Origin: Rhodoglobus vestalii
Lineage (GTDB): Bacteria > Actinomycetota > Actinomycetes > Actinomycetales > Microbacteriaceae
NCBI RefSeq assembly: GCF_006788895.1
Contig: NZ_VFRA01000001.1
Location: forward strand, 1,736,001 to 1,800,000
Direction of reading: 5' to 3'
Length of the DNA: 64,000 bases
A program made the translations under genes and the position numbers. Below the pieces are notes generated by a model that saw only the letters and a program-made list of their open reading frames with translations, did no database searches and was not told where the DNA came from. Positions 44,343-52,945 of the stretch are shown here, in pieces. Every line of letters begins with the position of its first letter. Position 1 is the stretch's first letter.

Positions 44343-44665
44343 TCAACCCAGCAGCGTCAGCCTGCGAAAGCAGCCGGGTCATAATGGCGTCCCACGTACC
44401 GTCGCCACTGAAACGCCGGTGACGTTTCCAGACGGTCTGCCACGGACCAAAAGATTCCGGCAAATCCCGCCAGGGAATCCCCGCCCGATACCGATAAATG
44501 ATGCCTTCCAGAATGCGGCGGTGGTCTTGGAACGGACGACCCGGGCAATTCTTCGAGGACGGCATCAACGGCTCAAGGCGAGCCCACTCACTGTCAGACA
44601 ACACGGCAGCACGAGACATGGATTAAGTCTGTCAGACAGGCCCGGCAGCATTAGGAGACACGCCC
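43725..44665 (-). mobile_element. IS5-family (IS427 group) insertion sequence
   Basis: Terminal repeats GGGCGTGTCTCCTAATGC at 43725 and inverted up to 44665, perfect over at least 18 bp. Both sides read CTAG across the border (43722-43725 and 44665-44668), so the target was CTAG with a 2- to 4-bp duplication. About 941 bp, two overlapping ORFs. It joins a mobile-element gene on the left to a sulfatase fragment on the right. Confidence 0.9.
44233..44619 (-). CDS. IS5/IS427 transposase, ORF A
   Basis: 128 residues. MSRAAVLSDSEWARLEPLMP is the DUF4096-type N-terminus; IIYRYRAGIPWRDLPESFGP follows, and the first catalytic Asp is in EVSVDSTVNRAHQHG. After NLPRTTGG the frame diverges from the family. 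The family continuation is in ORF B one base on, at the GGGGG run 44264-44268 (minus strand), so a single transposase is probably made by recoding there. Confidence 0.9.
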   Translation of the reverse strand: MSRAAVLSDSEWARLEPLMPSSKNCPGRPFQDHRRILEGIIYRYRAGIPWRDLPESFGPWQTVWKRHRRFSGDGTWDAIMTRLLSQADAAGLIDWEVSVDSTVNRAHQHGTNLPRTTGGTSELHESAH

Positions 44666-44670
44666 TAGGC

Positions 44671-45432
44671 GAGCATGAACGATCGTTCACAATCGCGAGC
44701 TTCTTTTCGCCGCACGCCCCCTATCACGTGCCCCAAAAATTTCTTGATCTTTATGACCGTGATGAGCTTCCTCTGCCCGCGCTGACTCCGCTTGAACAAG
44801 AGAACCAAGAGGCGATCGGGCTCAGCGATGATCAGCTGCGCGAAATCAAACACGGGTACTTTGCTGCCATCAGCGAAGTCGATTTCCACGTCGGCCGCAT
44901 CCTCACAACACTCAATGAACTGGGGCGAACAGATCGCACCCTCATCATGTTCGTGTCCGACCACGGCGAGTGGCTCGGCGACCACCTTCGACTCTCCAAG
45001 GGATACCCGGGAGACGACGCTGTTTCGCGGGTGCCGCTCATCGCAGCCCTTCCCGGCGGGATTAGTGGTCACCACGAATCCCAGATCGTTGAAGCGGTGG
45101 ATGTCGCGCCAACCATTCTTGAAGCTCTCGGCGTTCCCGTACCGACCGATATGCAGGGAAGGTCACTGCTTTCGGTGCTGCAGGGGAAACCCTTTGATGG
45201 CACCGATATTGCGGTCACCGAGCATGAGGGGTGGAGATCGATCAGAACGCCCCACCACCGATACGTAATTTCTGCCGATGGGACCGAGCAGCTCTGGGAG
45301 GTTTCTCACGATCCAAGCAGTGAGACGGAAGTGACGGTTGATCGCGACGAGATTCTCGCATCACATCGCAAACTATTCATTACCCATTTGCTGAATTCTG
45401 AGCGCACTCTGCCGCGACAATGGGCCTACTAG
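44671..45432 (+). pseudogene. sulfatase, 3' half only
   Basis: An open frame from the IS border to 45432 gives about 253 residues: SFFSPHAPYHVPQKFLDLYD, LIMFVSDHGEWLGDHLRLSK (metal-site Asp-His), SRVPLIAALPGGISGHHESQ, VEAVDVAPTILEALGVPVPT, the C-terminal half of a type I sulfatase. The N-terminal half with the CxPSR-type formylglycine site is absent; left of the IS lies an unrelated DUF3560 gene. It cannot be active. The LacI gene that follows may have been its regulator. Confidence 0.85.
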
Positions 45433-45446
45433 CAACCACAAGAGCA

Positions 45447-46487
45447 CTACCGCGGTGCAGGCCCAGTGGACTCCCGCACAATAAGCTCCGGGGTGGAATC
45501 CTTGAACGCTCCGGCTTCGGCGCCTGCGATCACGTCAAACAGCCGGCGCCCAACATGCGCCCCAAAAGCAACAATGTCGTGGCTCAGCGCCGTTAACGAT
45601 GGTGCGGTGTAGTCACACAGCACCGAATCATCCCAGCCAATAATTGACACGTCAGCAGGCACCGAGAAACCTTCCCTGCCTACTTCTCGTAGCCCCGCGA
45701 CAGCCATGATGTCGTTGTCGTAGATAAATGCTGTTGGTGGAGTATCACTGCGCAGCGCTGTGCGTGTTGCGGCGGCGCTCTCTTCTGCCGTGTAATCCGT
45801 TCGAAGTATCGTGGGTACGAGTCCCCGCGCGCTCATTTCATCCCGAAATGCTGCGTCACGGATGGTGGTGTGTGCGAGGTCGGTCAAGCCAGCCACTCGC
45901 GCAATGCGGCGATGCCCGAGTGACGACAGATAATCAACCGCCGATCTCATCGACGCATCGTCGTCCGTCCAGACAGATGACAGCGCACCAGCAACCGAAG
46001 GATCACCGACCGCGATTGCCGGGAGTGCACCGGGCTTCGAAAGCTGCGCCACTCGGCGGTCATCGACGGCGAGGTCGACCAGAATCACACCATCAACCTG
46101 TCGCGAGTTGCGCCATCGCTTGAGCGTGAGGAGTTCTTCATCTCTGTTCGGCGCCAGCTGGAGCAGCAGTGCGTAGCCTCGCTCAGCGAACTCAGACTCT
46201 AGCCCCGCAATGAACCGCATGTAAAAGGTCTCGACCCCCAACATGTACGGGTCGCGGGCAAGCACGAACCCGATGGTGTCGGTCTTCGCTTCAGCGAGGG
46301 ATCGCGCCGCGCGCGCCGGAGCCCAACCAAGTTCGTCAGCCACTTGCATCACACGCTCGCGAGTGGACTCAGACACTCCCTTGCGGCCGTTGAGCGCGAA
46401 CGACACTGCGCCGATCGACACACCCGAGGCACTCGCGATATCGGCGATGGTCACTCGTCGCAAGGATGACGGAGGCGAAGTGCTCAT
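45447..46487 (-). CDS. LacI-family sugar-responsive repressor
   Basis: 346 residues from ATG 46487; GGAGG is 14 bp upstream, rather far, and ATG 46508 is an alternative. RRVTIADIASASGVSIGAVS then FALNGRKGVSESTRERV is the LacI HTH and hinge. A periplasmic-binding-like domain follows (DTIGFVLARDPYMLGVETFY, RQVDGVILVDLAVDDR, FIYDNDIMAVAGLREVG, VSIIGWDDSVLCDYTAPSLT). Convergent with the sulfatase remnant, so it once probably controlled a sulfated-sugar locus (inference). AAAGCGCT lies just upstream of its start. Confidence 0.88.
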   Translation of the reverse strand: MSTSPPSSLRRVTIADIASASGVSIGAVSFALNGRKGVSESTRERVMQVADELGWAPARAARSLAEAKTDTIGFVLARDPYMLGVETFYMRFIAGLESEFAERGYALLLQLAPNRDEELLTLKRWRNSRQVDGVILVDLAVDDRRVAQLSKPGALPAIAVGDPSVAGALSSVWTDDDASMRSAVDYLSSLGHRRIARVAGLTDLAHTTIRDAAFRDEMSARGLVPTILRTDYTAEESAAATRTALRSDTPPTAFIYDNDIMAVAGLREVGREGFSVPADVSIIGWDDSVLCDYTAPSLTALSHDIVAFGAHVGRRLFDVIAGAEAGAFKDSTPELIVRESTGPAPR

Positions 46488-46560
46488 GTTACGACGATAG
46501 TCCTCCATCCGCTAAAGCGCTCGATCACCACCACACGCGCGACTCCGATATCCTTAGAAC

Positions 46561-46692
46561 ATGAACGCCATCTCTGTCATCACCGTCCTCGGCAAGCTTG
46601 CGCTCTACACGATGGGAGCGATCGTTGCACTCACCGGCATCATCCTGCTCATCAACCTTGCGGTGCCGAGCCTGCTCTCCGGGTTCCGCTAG
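46561..46692 (+). CDS. 43-residue single-helix membrane peptide
   Basis: ATG 46561 to TAG 46692: MNAISVITVLGKLALYTMGA, IVALTGIILLINLAVPSLLS, GFR. The peptide is almost entirely hydrophobic with one or two helices and one internal lysine. Divergent from the LacI gene (73 bp between starts) and upstream of the TspO-like gene. The gene is tidy (ATG, no internal rare break), but no clear AGGAG precedes it. No family recognised; small toxins, subunits or regulators look like this. Confidence 0.55.
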   Translation: MNAISVITVLGKLALYTMGAIVALTGIILLINLAVPSLLSGFR

Positions 46693-46855
46693 CCACCCGC
46701 CAATCGGGTCAGCGGCGCGCTACCCGCGCCTGCCCTGCGGTGCCCTGCAGCGCCCCGGCCCTCCTCTCACTTTGGCCGACACCTATGATTCAGCGATTCC
46801 TCGGTTGACTACCGCTCAAGAGTTCTAGGCTAGGGAGCGACTGAAGGGAAACGTG

Positions 46856-47650
46856 ATGCGTGAATCCAGAGATGTGGTCAGGCAGATTACCGTCGCCGCG
46901 AGCGCGACCTTTGCACTAATTGGAGCTTTTGTTGGCTCTGGGGCGTCGGGTGGCACACCGGTACAAAATGCTGCCGGGGGCGCACTCAGCGCGGATGCCA
47001 CCGTTATTGCCCCCGCCGGCGCCGCCTTCGGTATCTGGAGCGTCATTTACTTTGGGCTTGTGGCCTACGCCGTCTGGCAGATGCTACCGAAGCAAACCAG
47101 CACCGAACTTCACCGACGTATCGGCTACTGGGTTGCCGCATCCCTGGTGCTCAACGCGGCCTGGATTCTCTCCATCCAGTTCAACCAACTTGCACTCAGC
47201 GTTCCCGTGATCATTCTGCTGCTGATCATTCTCATCCGGGCGTTCTTCATCACCATAAAACTTCCCGCCGCCGGGGCGATCGATGCGATCGTTACCGACG
47301 GCACCATGGGCCTCTACCTCGGCTGGGTGTGTGTTGCGACTGCCGCCAACATCACAGCCTGGCTGGTTGCGATCGGATTCACCGGCTTTGGCATCCCCGA
47401 AGACGTGTGGGGTGTAATCATCGTCGCCGTTGCTGCCGCAGTGGGCATCGCTCTCGCCGCACGGGGGCGTGCCCACTTCGCTCCGGCACTCTCCCTCAGC
47501 TGGGGGCTCGCCTGGGTCGCCGTCGGCCGACTTAGTGGCGACCTGATCTCCCAACCCACCGCAATCGCCGCCATTGTTGCGGTGGTTCTCATCCTCGTCA
47601 GTGCAACCGCTTTCGCCATTTCACGGCTGCGCGCTGAGCAGACCGCCTAA
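46856..47650 (+). CDS. TspO/MBR-like tryptophan-rich sensory protein
   Basis: 264 residues, seven to eight hydrophobic segments, ATG 46856 with AAGGGA upstream. FGIWSVIYFGLVAYAVWQML, RRIGYWVAASLVLNAAWILS and GLYLGWVCVATAANITAWLV match the duplicated, longer TspO-related proteins of actinobacteria. TspO proteins bind porphyrins or steroid-like ligands. Its TAA overlaps the ATG of an MFS exporter, so the two are made together; a joint role in small-molecule efflux or sensing is inferred. Confidence 0.72.
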   Translation: MRESRDVVRQITVAASATFALIGAFVGSGASGGTPVQNAAGGALSADATVIAPAGAAFGIWSVIYFGLVAYAVWQMLPKQTSTELHRRIGYWVAASLVLNAAWILSIQFNQLALSVPVIILLLIILIRAFFITIKLPAAGAIDAIVTDGTMGLYLGWVCVATAANITAWLVAIGFTGFGIPEDVWGVIIVAVAAAVGIALAARGRAHFAPALSLSWGLAWVAVGRLSGDLISQPTAIAAIVAVVLILVSATAFAISRLRAEQTA

Positions 47651-49275
47651 TGAACGACATTCGGGCGTCGCGTCGGCGTTGGCTCGGCCTTCTCTTCATC
47701 AGCATCGCCGTCGCGCTCATCATCGTTGACTCCACCATCGTCAACGTTGCGATCCCCTCCGTCGTCGAAGATCTTGGCCTCAACTCCACCCAGGTGCAGT
47801 GGGTTCAGGAGAGTTACACCCTCGTCTTTGCTGCTCTGCTTCTCGTCTTCGGCACCCTCGCCGACCGTTACGGGCGCCGCCGAGTGCTCCTCATTGGTGT
47901 CGTCATCTTCGCACTCTCCTCGATTCTCGCCGCCACCGCAGCCAGCGGCGAACTGCTCATCGCGTCGCGCCTCGTGCAGGGCATCGGCGGGGCGATGATT
48001 CTCCCCGCCTCCCTCTCGACCATTAACGCCACCTTCCGTGGCCGTGAACGCGCCATCGCCTTCGCCGTCTGGGGCTCCACCATTGGCGGAATGGCGGCCG
48101 TTGGCCCTCTCCTCGGCGGCTGGCTCACCACCTACTTCTCGTGGCGATGGGCGTTCGGCATTAACGTGCCGCTCGGTGTCATCATCATCATCGGCATCCT
48201 CATCTTCACTATGGAGTCAAAAGAACCATCAGCCCAGCGACGCGTGGATATTGTTGGTGCGCTCCTCTCGGTGGTGCTGTTCGCGTCACTGGTGTTCGCC
48301 CTCATTGAGGGTCGCAGCTACGGCTGGTTCTTCAGCGACACCCCGCCCGATTTCTGGACCTGGGGCATCTCTCCCATCCCGTTCGTGTTTGCCCTTGCCC
48401 TCGCTGCCGGAATCGCTTTTGTGCGCTGGGGTTTTGCCCGCGAACGCGCCGGAAAATCAACCATGCTCGCCTTCGGCCTGCTGCGAATCCCGTCATTCCG
48501 CAATGGAAACATTGCCGCAATGATTGTTTCCCTTGGCGAATTCGGCATCATCCTGTCGCTGCCACTGTGGCTGCAAAATGTGCTCGGCTACGACGCGCTG
48601 CAAACCGGGTTCGTCATCCTCGCCCTCGCAATTGGTTCGTTCATGGCCAGTGGCTTTGCGGGTGCGTTTGGCAACAAGATCACGCCCGTCACGATCGTGC
48701 GGGTGGGTATTGCCGCCGAGATTGTGGGCATCCTGATTGTCGCACTGTCGCTCAACCCGGATGCTGCGTGGTGGCAGATCGCACCCGGGCTCTTCATTTA
48801 TGGTTTCGGTGTTGGTCTCGCGACGGCACTGCTCACCAGCGTTGTGCTGATGGATGTACCCCTCAGCCAGTCAGGTCAGGGATCTGGCACCCAGAGCACC
48901 GCTCGCCAGGTTGGTTCAGCTCTCGGAATCGCTATCCTCGGTACCGTGCTCTTTGCGAGCCTCGGCAGTGGGCTCGACGCCAAGCTCGCGAACCGTCCAG
49001 AGATCCCCGCTGAAGCCCGCACGCAGATCGTAGATCTTGTTGTCGATTCCGCTGGCACCGGCATCAGCACCCTCGACGAAAAGTTGCCGGATGCCGCAGC
49101 CGACGCCCGTGAAGCCTTCACCGATTCGACGCGGTACGCCGCATTCGCGGCTGCCGGATTCTTGGCGATCGGATTTCTCGCCAGCCTGCGCCTCGACGGC
49201 GCACGCCGCGGCGATGACGACGCTGAGGGCGAGGTCGAGCGCACCGTCAACGACGCCAAGTCGACGGACGGTTAG
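47650..49275 (+). CDS. MFS multidrug exporter, DHA2 (EmrB/QacA) family
   Basis: 541 residues, 14 predicted helices. IVDSTIVNVAIPSVVEDLGL is the DHA2 motif D1; GTLADRYGRRRVLLIGVVIF is motif A; GGAMILPASLSTINATF is motif C-like. The C-terminal tail is hydrophilic. Proton-driven export of hydrophobic cations or antibiotics is the family role. Coupled by overlap to the TspO-like gene. Its end overlaps acyl-CoA oxidase tail to tail by 4 bp. Confidence 0.9.
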   Translation: MNDIRASRRRWLGLLFISIAVALIIVDSTIVNVAIPSVVEDLGLNSTQVQWVQESYTLVFAALLLVFGTLADRYGRRRVLLIGVVIFALSSILAATAASGELLIASRLVQGIGGAMILPASLSTINATFRGRERAIAFAVWGSTIGGMAAVGPLLGGWLTTYFSWRWAFGINVPLGVIIIIGILIFTMESKEPSAQRRVDIVGALLSVVLFASLVFALIEGRSYGWFFSDTPPDFWTWGISPIPFVFALALAAGIAFVRWGFARERAGKSTMLAFGLLRIPSFRNGNIAAMIVSLGEFGIILSLPLWLQNVLGYDALQTGFVILALAIGSFMASGFAGAFGNKITPVTIVRVGIAAEIVGILIVALSLNPDAAWWQIAPGLFIYGFGVGLATALLTSVVLMDVPLSQSGQGSGTQSTARQVGSALGIAILGTVLFASLGSGLDAKLANRPEIPAEARTQIVDLVVDSAGTGISTLDEKLPDAAADAREAFTDSTRYAAFAAAGFLAIGFLASLRLDGARRGDDDAEGEVERTVNDAKSTDG

Positions 49276-51416
49276 CGGCGCTTCTTCTTCTTCAGATCCT
49301 TCTCGTGAACGGGCTCATCGCCGGAAGCCCGGCGGTCAGCGTAGTAGTCGCGAGCCTCGTTCTGACGAACAGCTTCGGCGCCGCTGGCGATCGGTGCACG
49401 CACCAACTCGTCGGTGAGACCGAACGCGGCCACTAGATCTAGGGCCTGCGGACGCAAGCGGGGTAGCAGTCGGTCGTCGATGTAGTCGGTAATCGCCTGA
49501 GCGCGGTTCGTCGAAATGCGACCGTGCATCAGGTACCAGGCGAGGTTCTTCTCGATCAGGGTGAAACCGAAGAGGTCACGCAACCAGGTCATGACCTGAG
49601 CGGTGTCTTTGTCCTCAATCTTTTCGAGAGCGCGGGTGAAGGCCTCCCACTGCAGCAGTTCGGCATGCGCGTAGGCGGTCATGATCAGCTGGTTCTGGTG
49701 ACTGTTGAAGAGCGCGGCGGCCTCAGCCTTGGGAAGCTTGGTTGCGGGCCGCAACTTGCCGGCGACATCCGCCACCATCGTCTCCACACGGTCGGTGAGC
49801 AGCTGGCGCTGCGAATCGGTGTCGCGCACATAACCGATCGAGCGGGCCGTTGACCCAAAGTCGACGACATTCTGGGCGAAGCGGCGCAGGCCTGAGCGGT
49901 TAACCGCCGCTTCGTTAACCTGGTCGGCAGCGTACTGGGCAAGAGTGCCCGGGCTCGCGCCCACAAATTTGCGCGAATAGTCGGTGAGGAGTCGCTTGGC
50001 AACCAACTGCAGCAGCACGTTATTGTCGCCCTCAAATGTGGCGTACACGTCGAGGTCGGCGCGCATCTGAGTGAGACGGTTCTCGGCCATAAAGCCGGCA
50101 CCGCCGCACGCTTCACGCGCTTCCTGCAGAGTGTCGAGCGCCGCCCACGTGCTCAGCGGCTTGAGGGCCGCCGCGATCGTTTCGAGGTCTTGGCGATCGG
50201 CTTCGGTATCGGTGCGCCCCGAGAACACTCCATCAAACTTCTCGAGGAATTCTTCATGCGCAAACGACATGGCATAGGTCTGAGCGAGGCGCGGCAACAG
50301 GCGGCGCTGGTGACGCTGGTAGTCGAGGATCACTTCTTCATGAGTGTCGCTGGCCGCCGTAAATTGGCGACGCTCCGACCCGTACTTGATAGCGATGGTG
50401 AGAGCGAGCTTGCTCGCGAGCACGGCCGCACCATCCAGTGAGACGCGGCCCTGAACGAGCGTGCCGAGCATCGTGAAAAAGCGGCGACCGGGGCTGTCGA
50501 TGTCGGAGGTGTAGTCGCCGTTCTCGTCGACGTTGCCGTAGCGGTTAAGCAGGTTGATGCGGGGCACGCGCACGTGGTCGAAGTGGAGCCGCCCGTTATC
50601 GATACCGTTCAGGCCACCCTTGAGGCCGTCATCCTCGCCCGAGACTCCGGTCAAAAAGCCATTGTCATCGCGCAGCGGAACATAGAACGCGTGCACTCCG
50701 TGGTTGACGCCCTTGGTGATGAGCTGCGCAAACACCGTCGCGGCTTTACCGTGAAGGGCCGCGTTGCCGAGGTAATCTTTCCACGCCGCCCGGAACGGGG
50801 TGTTGATGACGAACTCATCAGTCTCGGGGTCGTAGGTTGCGGTTGTCGCAATGCTGGCGACATCCGATCCGTGACCGATTTCGGTCATCGCGAAGGCGCC
50901 GGGGGTCTCAAGGCTCATGATGCTGGGCAGCCACTTGTCGTGGTGCTCTTTGGTGCCAAGGTGCAGAACTGCGGAACCGAAGAGGCCCCACTGAACACCA
51001 GATTTGATCTGGAGTGAGGGGTCGGCGAGCACAACTTCTTCGAAGGCCGCAATGTTGCCGCCGTGATCATCGCTGCCGCCCAGCTCAGCGGGGAAAGCGC
51101 GTTGAATGGCGTTGTTGTCCACCAGGATCGACAGCTGATTTAGCACCCGCTCGCGGTGGTCTGCCATCGACAGACCTCCAACCTGGTGCAGCTCAGGGTT
51201 AGCCATGAGCGCACGCGACTCTTTGCGGGCCGCGGCCCATTTGCCCAGAAGGTACTCCCCCAACCATTCGACATTGATAGCGGGCGTCGCGGAGGAGGCC
51301 TCAGCAGAAGCGGCAACCGCAGCGTTCGGCGCGGTCGTGGTCGGCGGCGCGGTCGTGGGCGTGGTCATGTCAGCGGGTGGCACCGTTTCGGTCGCCGTGT
51401 CGTGAACCTGGGTCAT
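49272..51416 (-). CDS. acyl-CoA oxidase
   Basis: 714 residues. A low-complexity Ala/Thr head (to about residue 48) may mean the real start is ATG 51368 (MTTPTTAPPT). The FAD/acyl-CoA fold shows LETPGAFAMTEIGHGSDVAS, then FVINTPFRAAWKDYLGNAAL, REACGGAGFMAENRLTQMR and YATFEGDNNVLLQLVAKRLL, diagnostic of peroxisomal-type acyl-CoA oxidases rather than dehydrogenases. It oxidises acyl-CoA to trans-2-enoyl-CoA, passing electrons to O2. The C-terminus is Lys/Arg-rich (KDLKKKKRR). No other beta-oxidation gene nearby. Confidence 0.9.
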   Translation of the reverse strand: MTQVHDTATETVPPADMTTPTTAPPTTTAPNAAVAASAEASSATPAINVEWLGEYLLGKWAAARKESRALMANPELHQVGGLSMADHRERVLNQLSILVDNNAIQRAFPAELGGSDDHGGNIAAFEEVVLADPSLQIKSGVQWGLFGSAVLHLGTKEHHDKWLPSIMSLETPGAFAMTEIGHGSDVASIATTATYDPETDEFVINTPFRAAWKDYLGNAALHGKAATVFAQLITKGVNHGVHAFYVPLRDDNGFLTGVSGEDDGLKGGLNGIDNGRLHFDHVRVPRINLLNRYGNVDENGDYTSDIDSPGRRFFTMLGTLVQGRVSLDGAAVLASKLALTIAIKYGSERRQFTAASDTHEEVILDYQRHQRRLLPRLAQTYAMSFAHEEFLEKFDGVFSGRTDTEADRQDLETIAAALKPLSTWAALDTLQEAREACGGAGFMAENRLTQMRADLDVYATFEGDNNVLLQLVAKRLLTDYSRKFVGASPGTLAQYAADQVNEAAVNRSGLRRFAQNVVDFGSTARSIGYVRDTDSQRQLLTDRVETMVADVAGKLRPATKLPKAEAAALFNSHQNQLIMTAYAHAELLQWEAFTRALEKIEDKDTAQVMTWLRDLFGFTLIEKNLAWYLMHGRISTNRAQAITDYIDDRLLPRLRPQALDLVAAFGLTDELVRAPIASGAEAVRQNEARDYYADRRASGDEPVHEKDLKKKKRR

Positions 51417-51645
51417 GGCTGTCTCGATTCGTGAAAGTTCGGTGACTACACGCTACGAGCCTTGTGTGCGGGTGCAAAGTGTCTCGTTCAGGGTCAACCA
51501 AGTGGATGCCAGGGCACGCCCCTGCTTTGTGGTAAAACTCAAAACAGCCGCCGTAGCGTTGTGGGAAGTCGTGCGCTCCACGCGAATTATGCCGCGGGAA
51601 TTCTTGCCCGGGAGACATTGTTGGTGTCCATGAAAGGATGTAATT

Positions 51646-52050
51646 ATGTCGACTATCACTCTCACCTCAGAAGACTTTGGCCAGACGGTCAGCAAAGAAG
51701 GAATCACGCTCGTAGATTTTTGGGCCGAATGGTGCGGCCCCTGTAAGCAGTTCGGGCCCATCTTTGAGACCGCAAGCGAAAACCACGCCGACATCACGTT
51801 CGGCAAGGTAGATACCGAAGCGCAGCAAGAACTTGCTGGCGCTGCAGGTATCTCCTCGATCCCGACCCTGATGGCATTCCGTGACGGCGTGCTCGTGTTT
51901 TCCCAGCCCGGCGCACTCCCCGCCCCTGCCCTCGAGCAGGTCATCGAGGGCGTCAAGAACCTCGACATGGACGAGGTTCACAAGCAGGTTGCCGCAGAGG
52001 CTGGCGAAGCGAGCGGCGCGAGCAGCCCCGAAGAGACACCCGCTAGCTAA
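51646..52050 (+). CDS. trxA: thioredoxin
   Basis: 134 residues with ITLVDFWAEWCGPCKQFGPI (active site WCGPC), ISSIPTLMAFRDGVLV (cis-Pro) and the usual fold. The final 30 residues form an extra acidic Ala/Glu tail (KQVAAEAGEASGASSPEETP) not found in minimal thioredoxins. Reduces protein disulfides with thioredoxin reductase. Followed by a strong intrinsic terminator; single-gene unit. Confidence 0.92.
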   Translation: MSTITLTSEDFGQTVSKEGITLVDFWAEWCGPCKQFGPIFETASENHADITFGKVDTEAQQELAGAAGISSIPTLMAFRDGVLVFSQPGALPAPALEQVIEGVKNLDMDEVHKQVAAEAGEASGASSPEETPAS

Positions 52051-52080
52051 TTAGCCGGTAGCCACACCGCAGACCACACA

Positions 52081-52117
52081 GGTCCCGCCGACGTTCATCG
52101 TCGGCGGGACCTTTTCT
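52081..52117 (+). terminator. intrinsic terminator of the thioredoxin gene
   Basis: GGTCCCGCCGACG, loop TTCAT, CGTCGGCGGGACC, then TTTTCT: perfect 13-bp stem and T tract. Confidence 0.93.
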
Positions 52118-52306
52118 GGTTCGGGAGGACCTTGTCATTTTCTGAGCGGGCGGAAATCTCTTCACTGATCGTGGCTGCGCTCCGTAAGTGACCTGCACGA
52201 CCATTTGCGACGTGGAAGGCCGTGTCGACATCAATTTCGCGAAGCTTAGGGCGCAGCGCGCGAATCCTGTAGGTGCGGAACCGGTCGAGGGGTCCGTCTG
52301 GCCGCT

Positions 52307-52813
52307 TCAACTCGCGCGCACCTTGGCTTCACGGCGCTTCTGTATTCGGCGAGCATGCCTGCTGCGCGAGCGGGGGAATTTGGCGTCGAGGAGCGGATCC
52401 AGATAGAGCCGTCTAAGTGCCAGAAAGATAAATGGGCCGCCGGCCCAGTACGCGACAAAGATCACCGAACCAAGCTGACCCAACGTGGCACCGAGCAGGA
52501 CGACCACAATGCCAACCCCGATGAAGAGCCAGAACCACCCACCACTCAGCCTGTCACGCGCAGCCTGCTGGTCGTTTGCTCGCGACTCAAACGAGTCGAC
52601 ACGACCACTGAGCTCATCGCTCTCGATCGTCGCGAAGAGCTCGCGAACCGGCACCCCTAATGTGTCAGCGACAAGAGACAGCGTCTCTAGGCTCGCATCG
52701 CTCCCCGCCTCAAGTCGCTGGATGGTTCTGATTCCAACACCGCACTCGTCAGCAAGTTTCTCTTGGGTCCATGCCCGCTCTCGGCGGAGTTCCACGATAC
52801 GTGTTTCATTCAT
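52307..52813 (-). CDS. HTH regulator with C-terminal membrane helices
   Basis: 168 residues from ATG 52813 (GGAG upstream); the frame is open to 52888. MNETRIVELRRERAWTQEKL then ADECGVGIRTIQRLEAGSDA is an XRE-type HTH. A linker and two helices follow (GWFWLFIGVGIVVVLLGATL, SVIFVAYWAGGPFIFLAL), and the tail is Arg/Lys-rich. A membrane-anchored transcription factor of unknown signal; the 2TM region resembles the 2TM domain linked to such HTH proteins. Confidence 0.8.
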   Translation of the reverse strand: MNETRIVELRRERAWTQEKLADECGVGIRTIQRLEAGSDASLETLSLVADTLGVPVRELFATIESDELSGRVDSFESRANDQQAARDRLSGGWFWLFIGVGIVVVLLGATLGQLGSVIFVAYWAGGPFIFLALRRLYLDPLLDAKFPRSRSRHARRIQKRREAKVRAS

Positions 52814-52945
52814 GTGACCAATACTCCATGGGTTGATAGATGGGCGCCACGCCAGCTGCACGACACTGAGACGCCAGCGCCGCGTCACCTACGCGACACA
52901 CGACCGCCAGCATCCCGGCGGCAACACGCCAACGCCGCCGCGAAC

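Noticed and set aside
44293..44670. Upstream extension of the sulfatase frame through the IS
   Set aside because: These codons read through IS DNA antisense to the transposase; the sulfatase resemblance begins only after the IS border.
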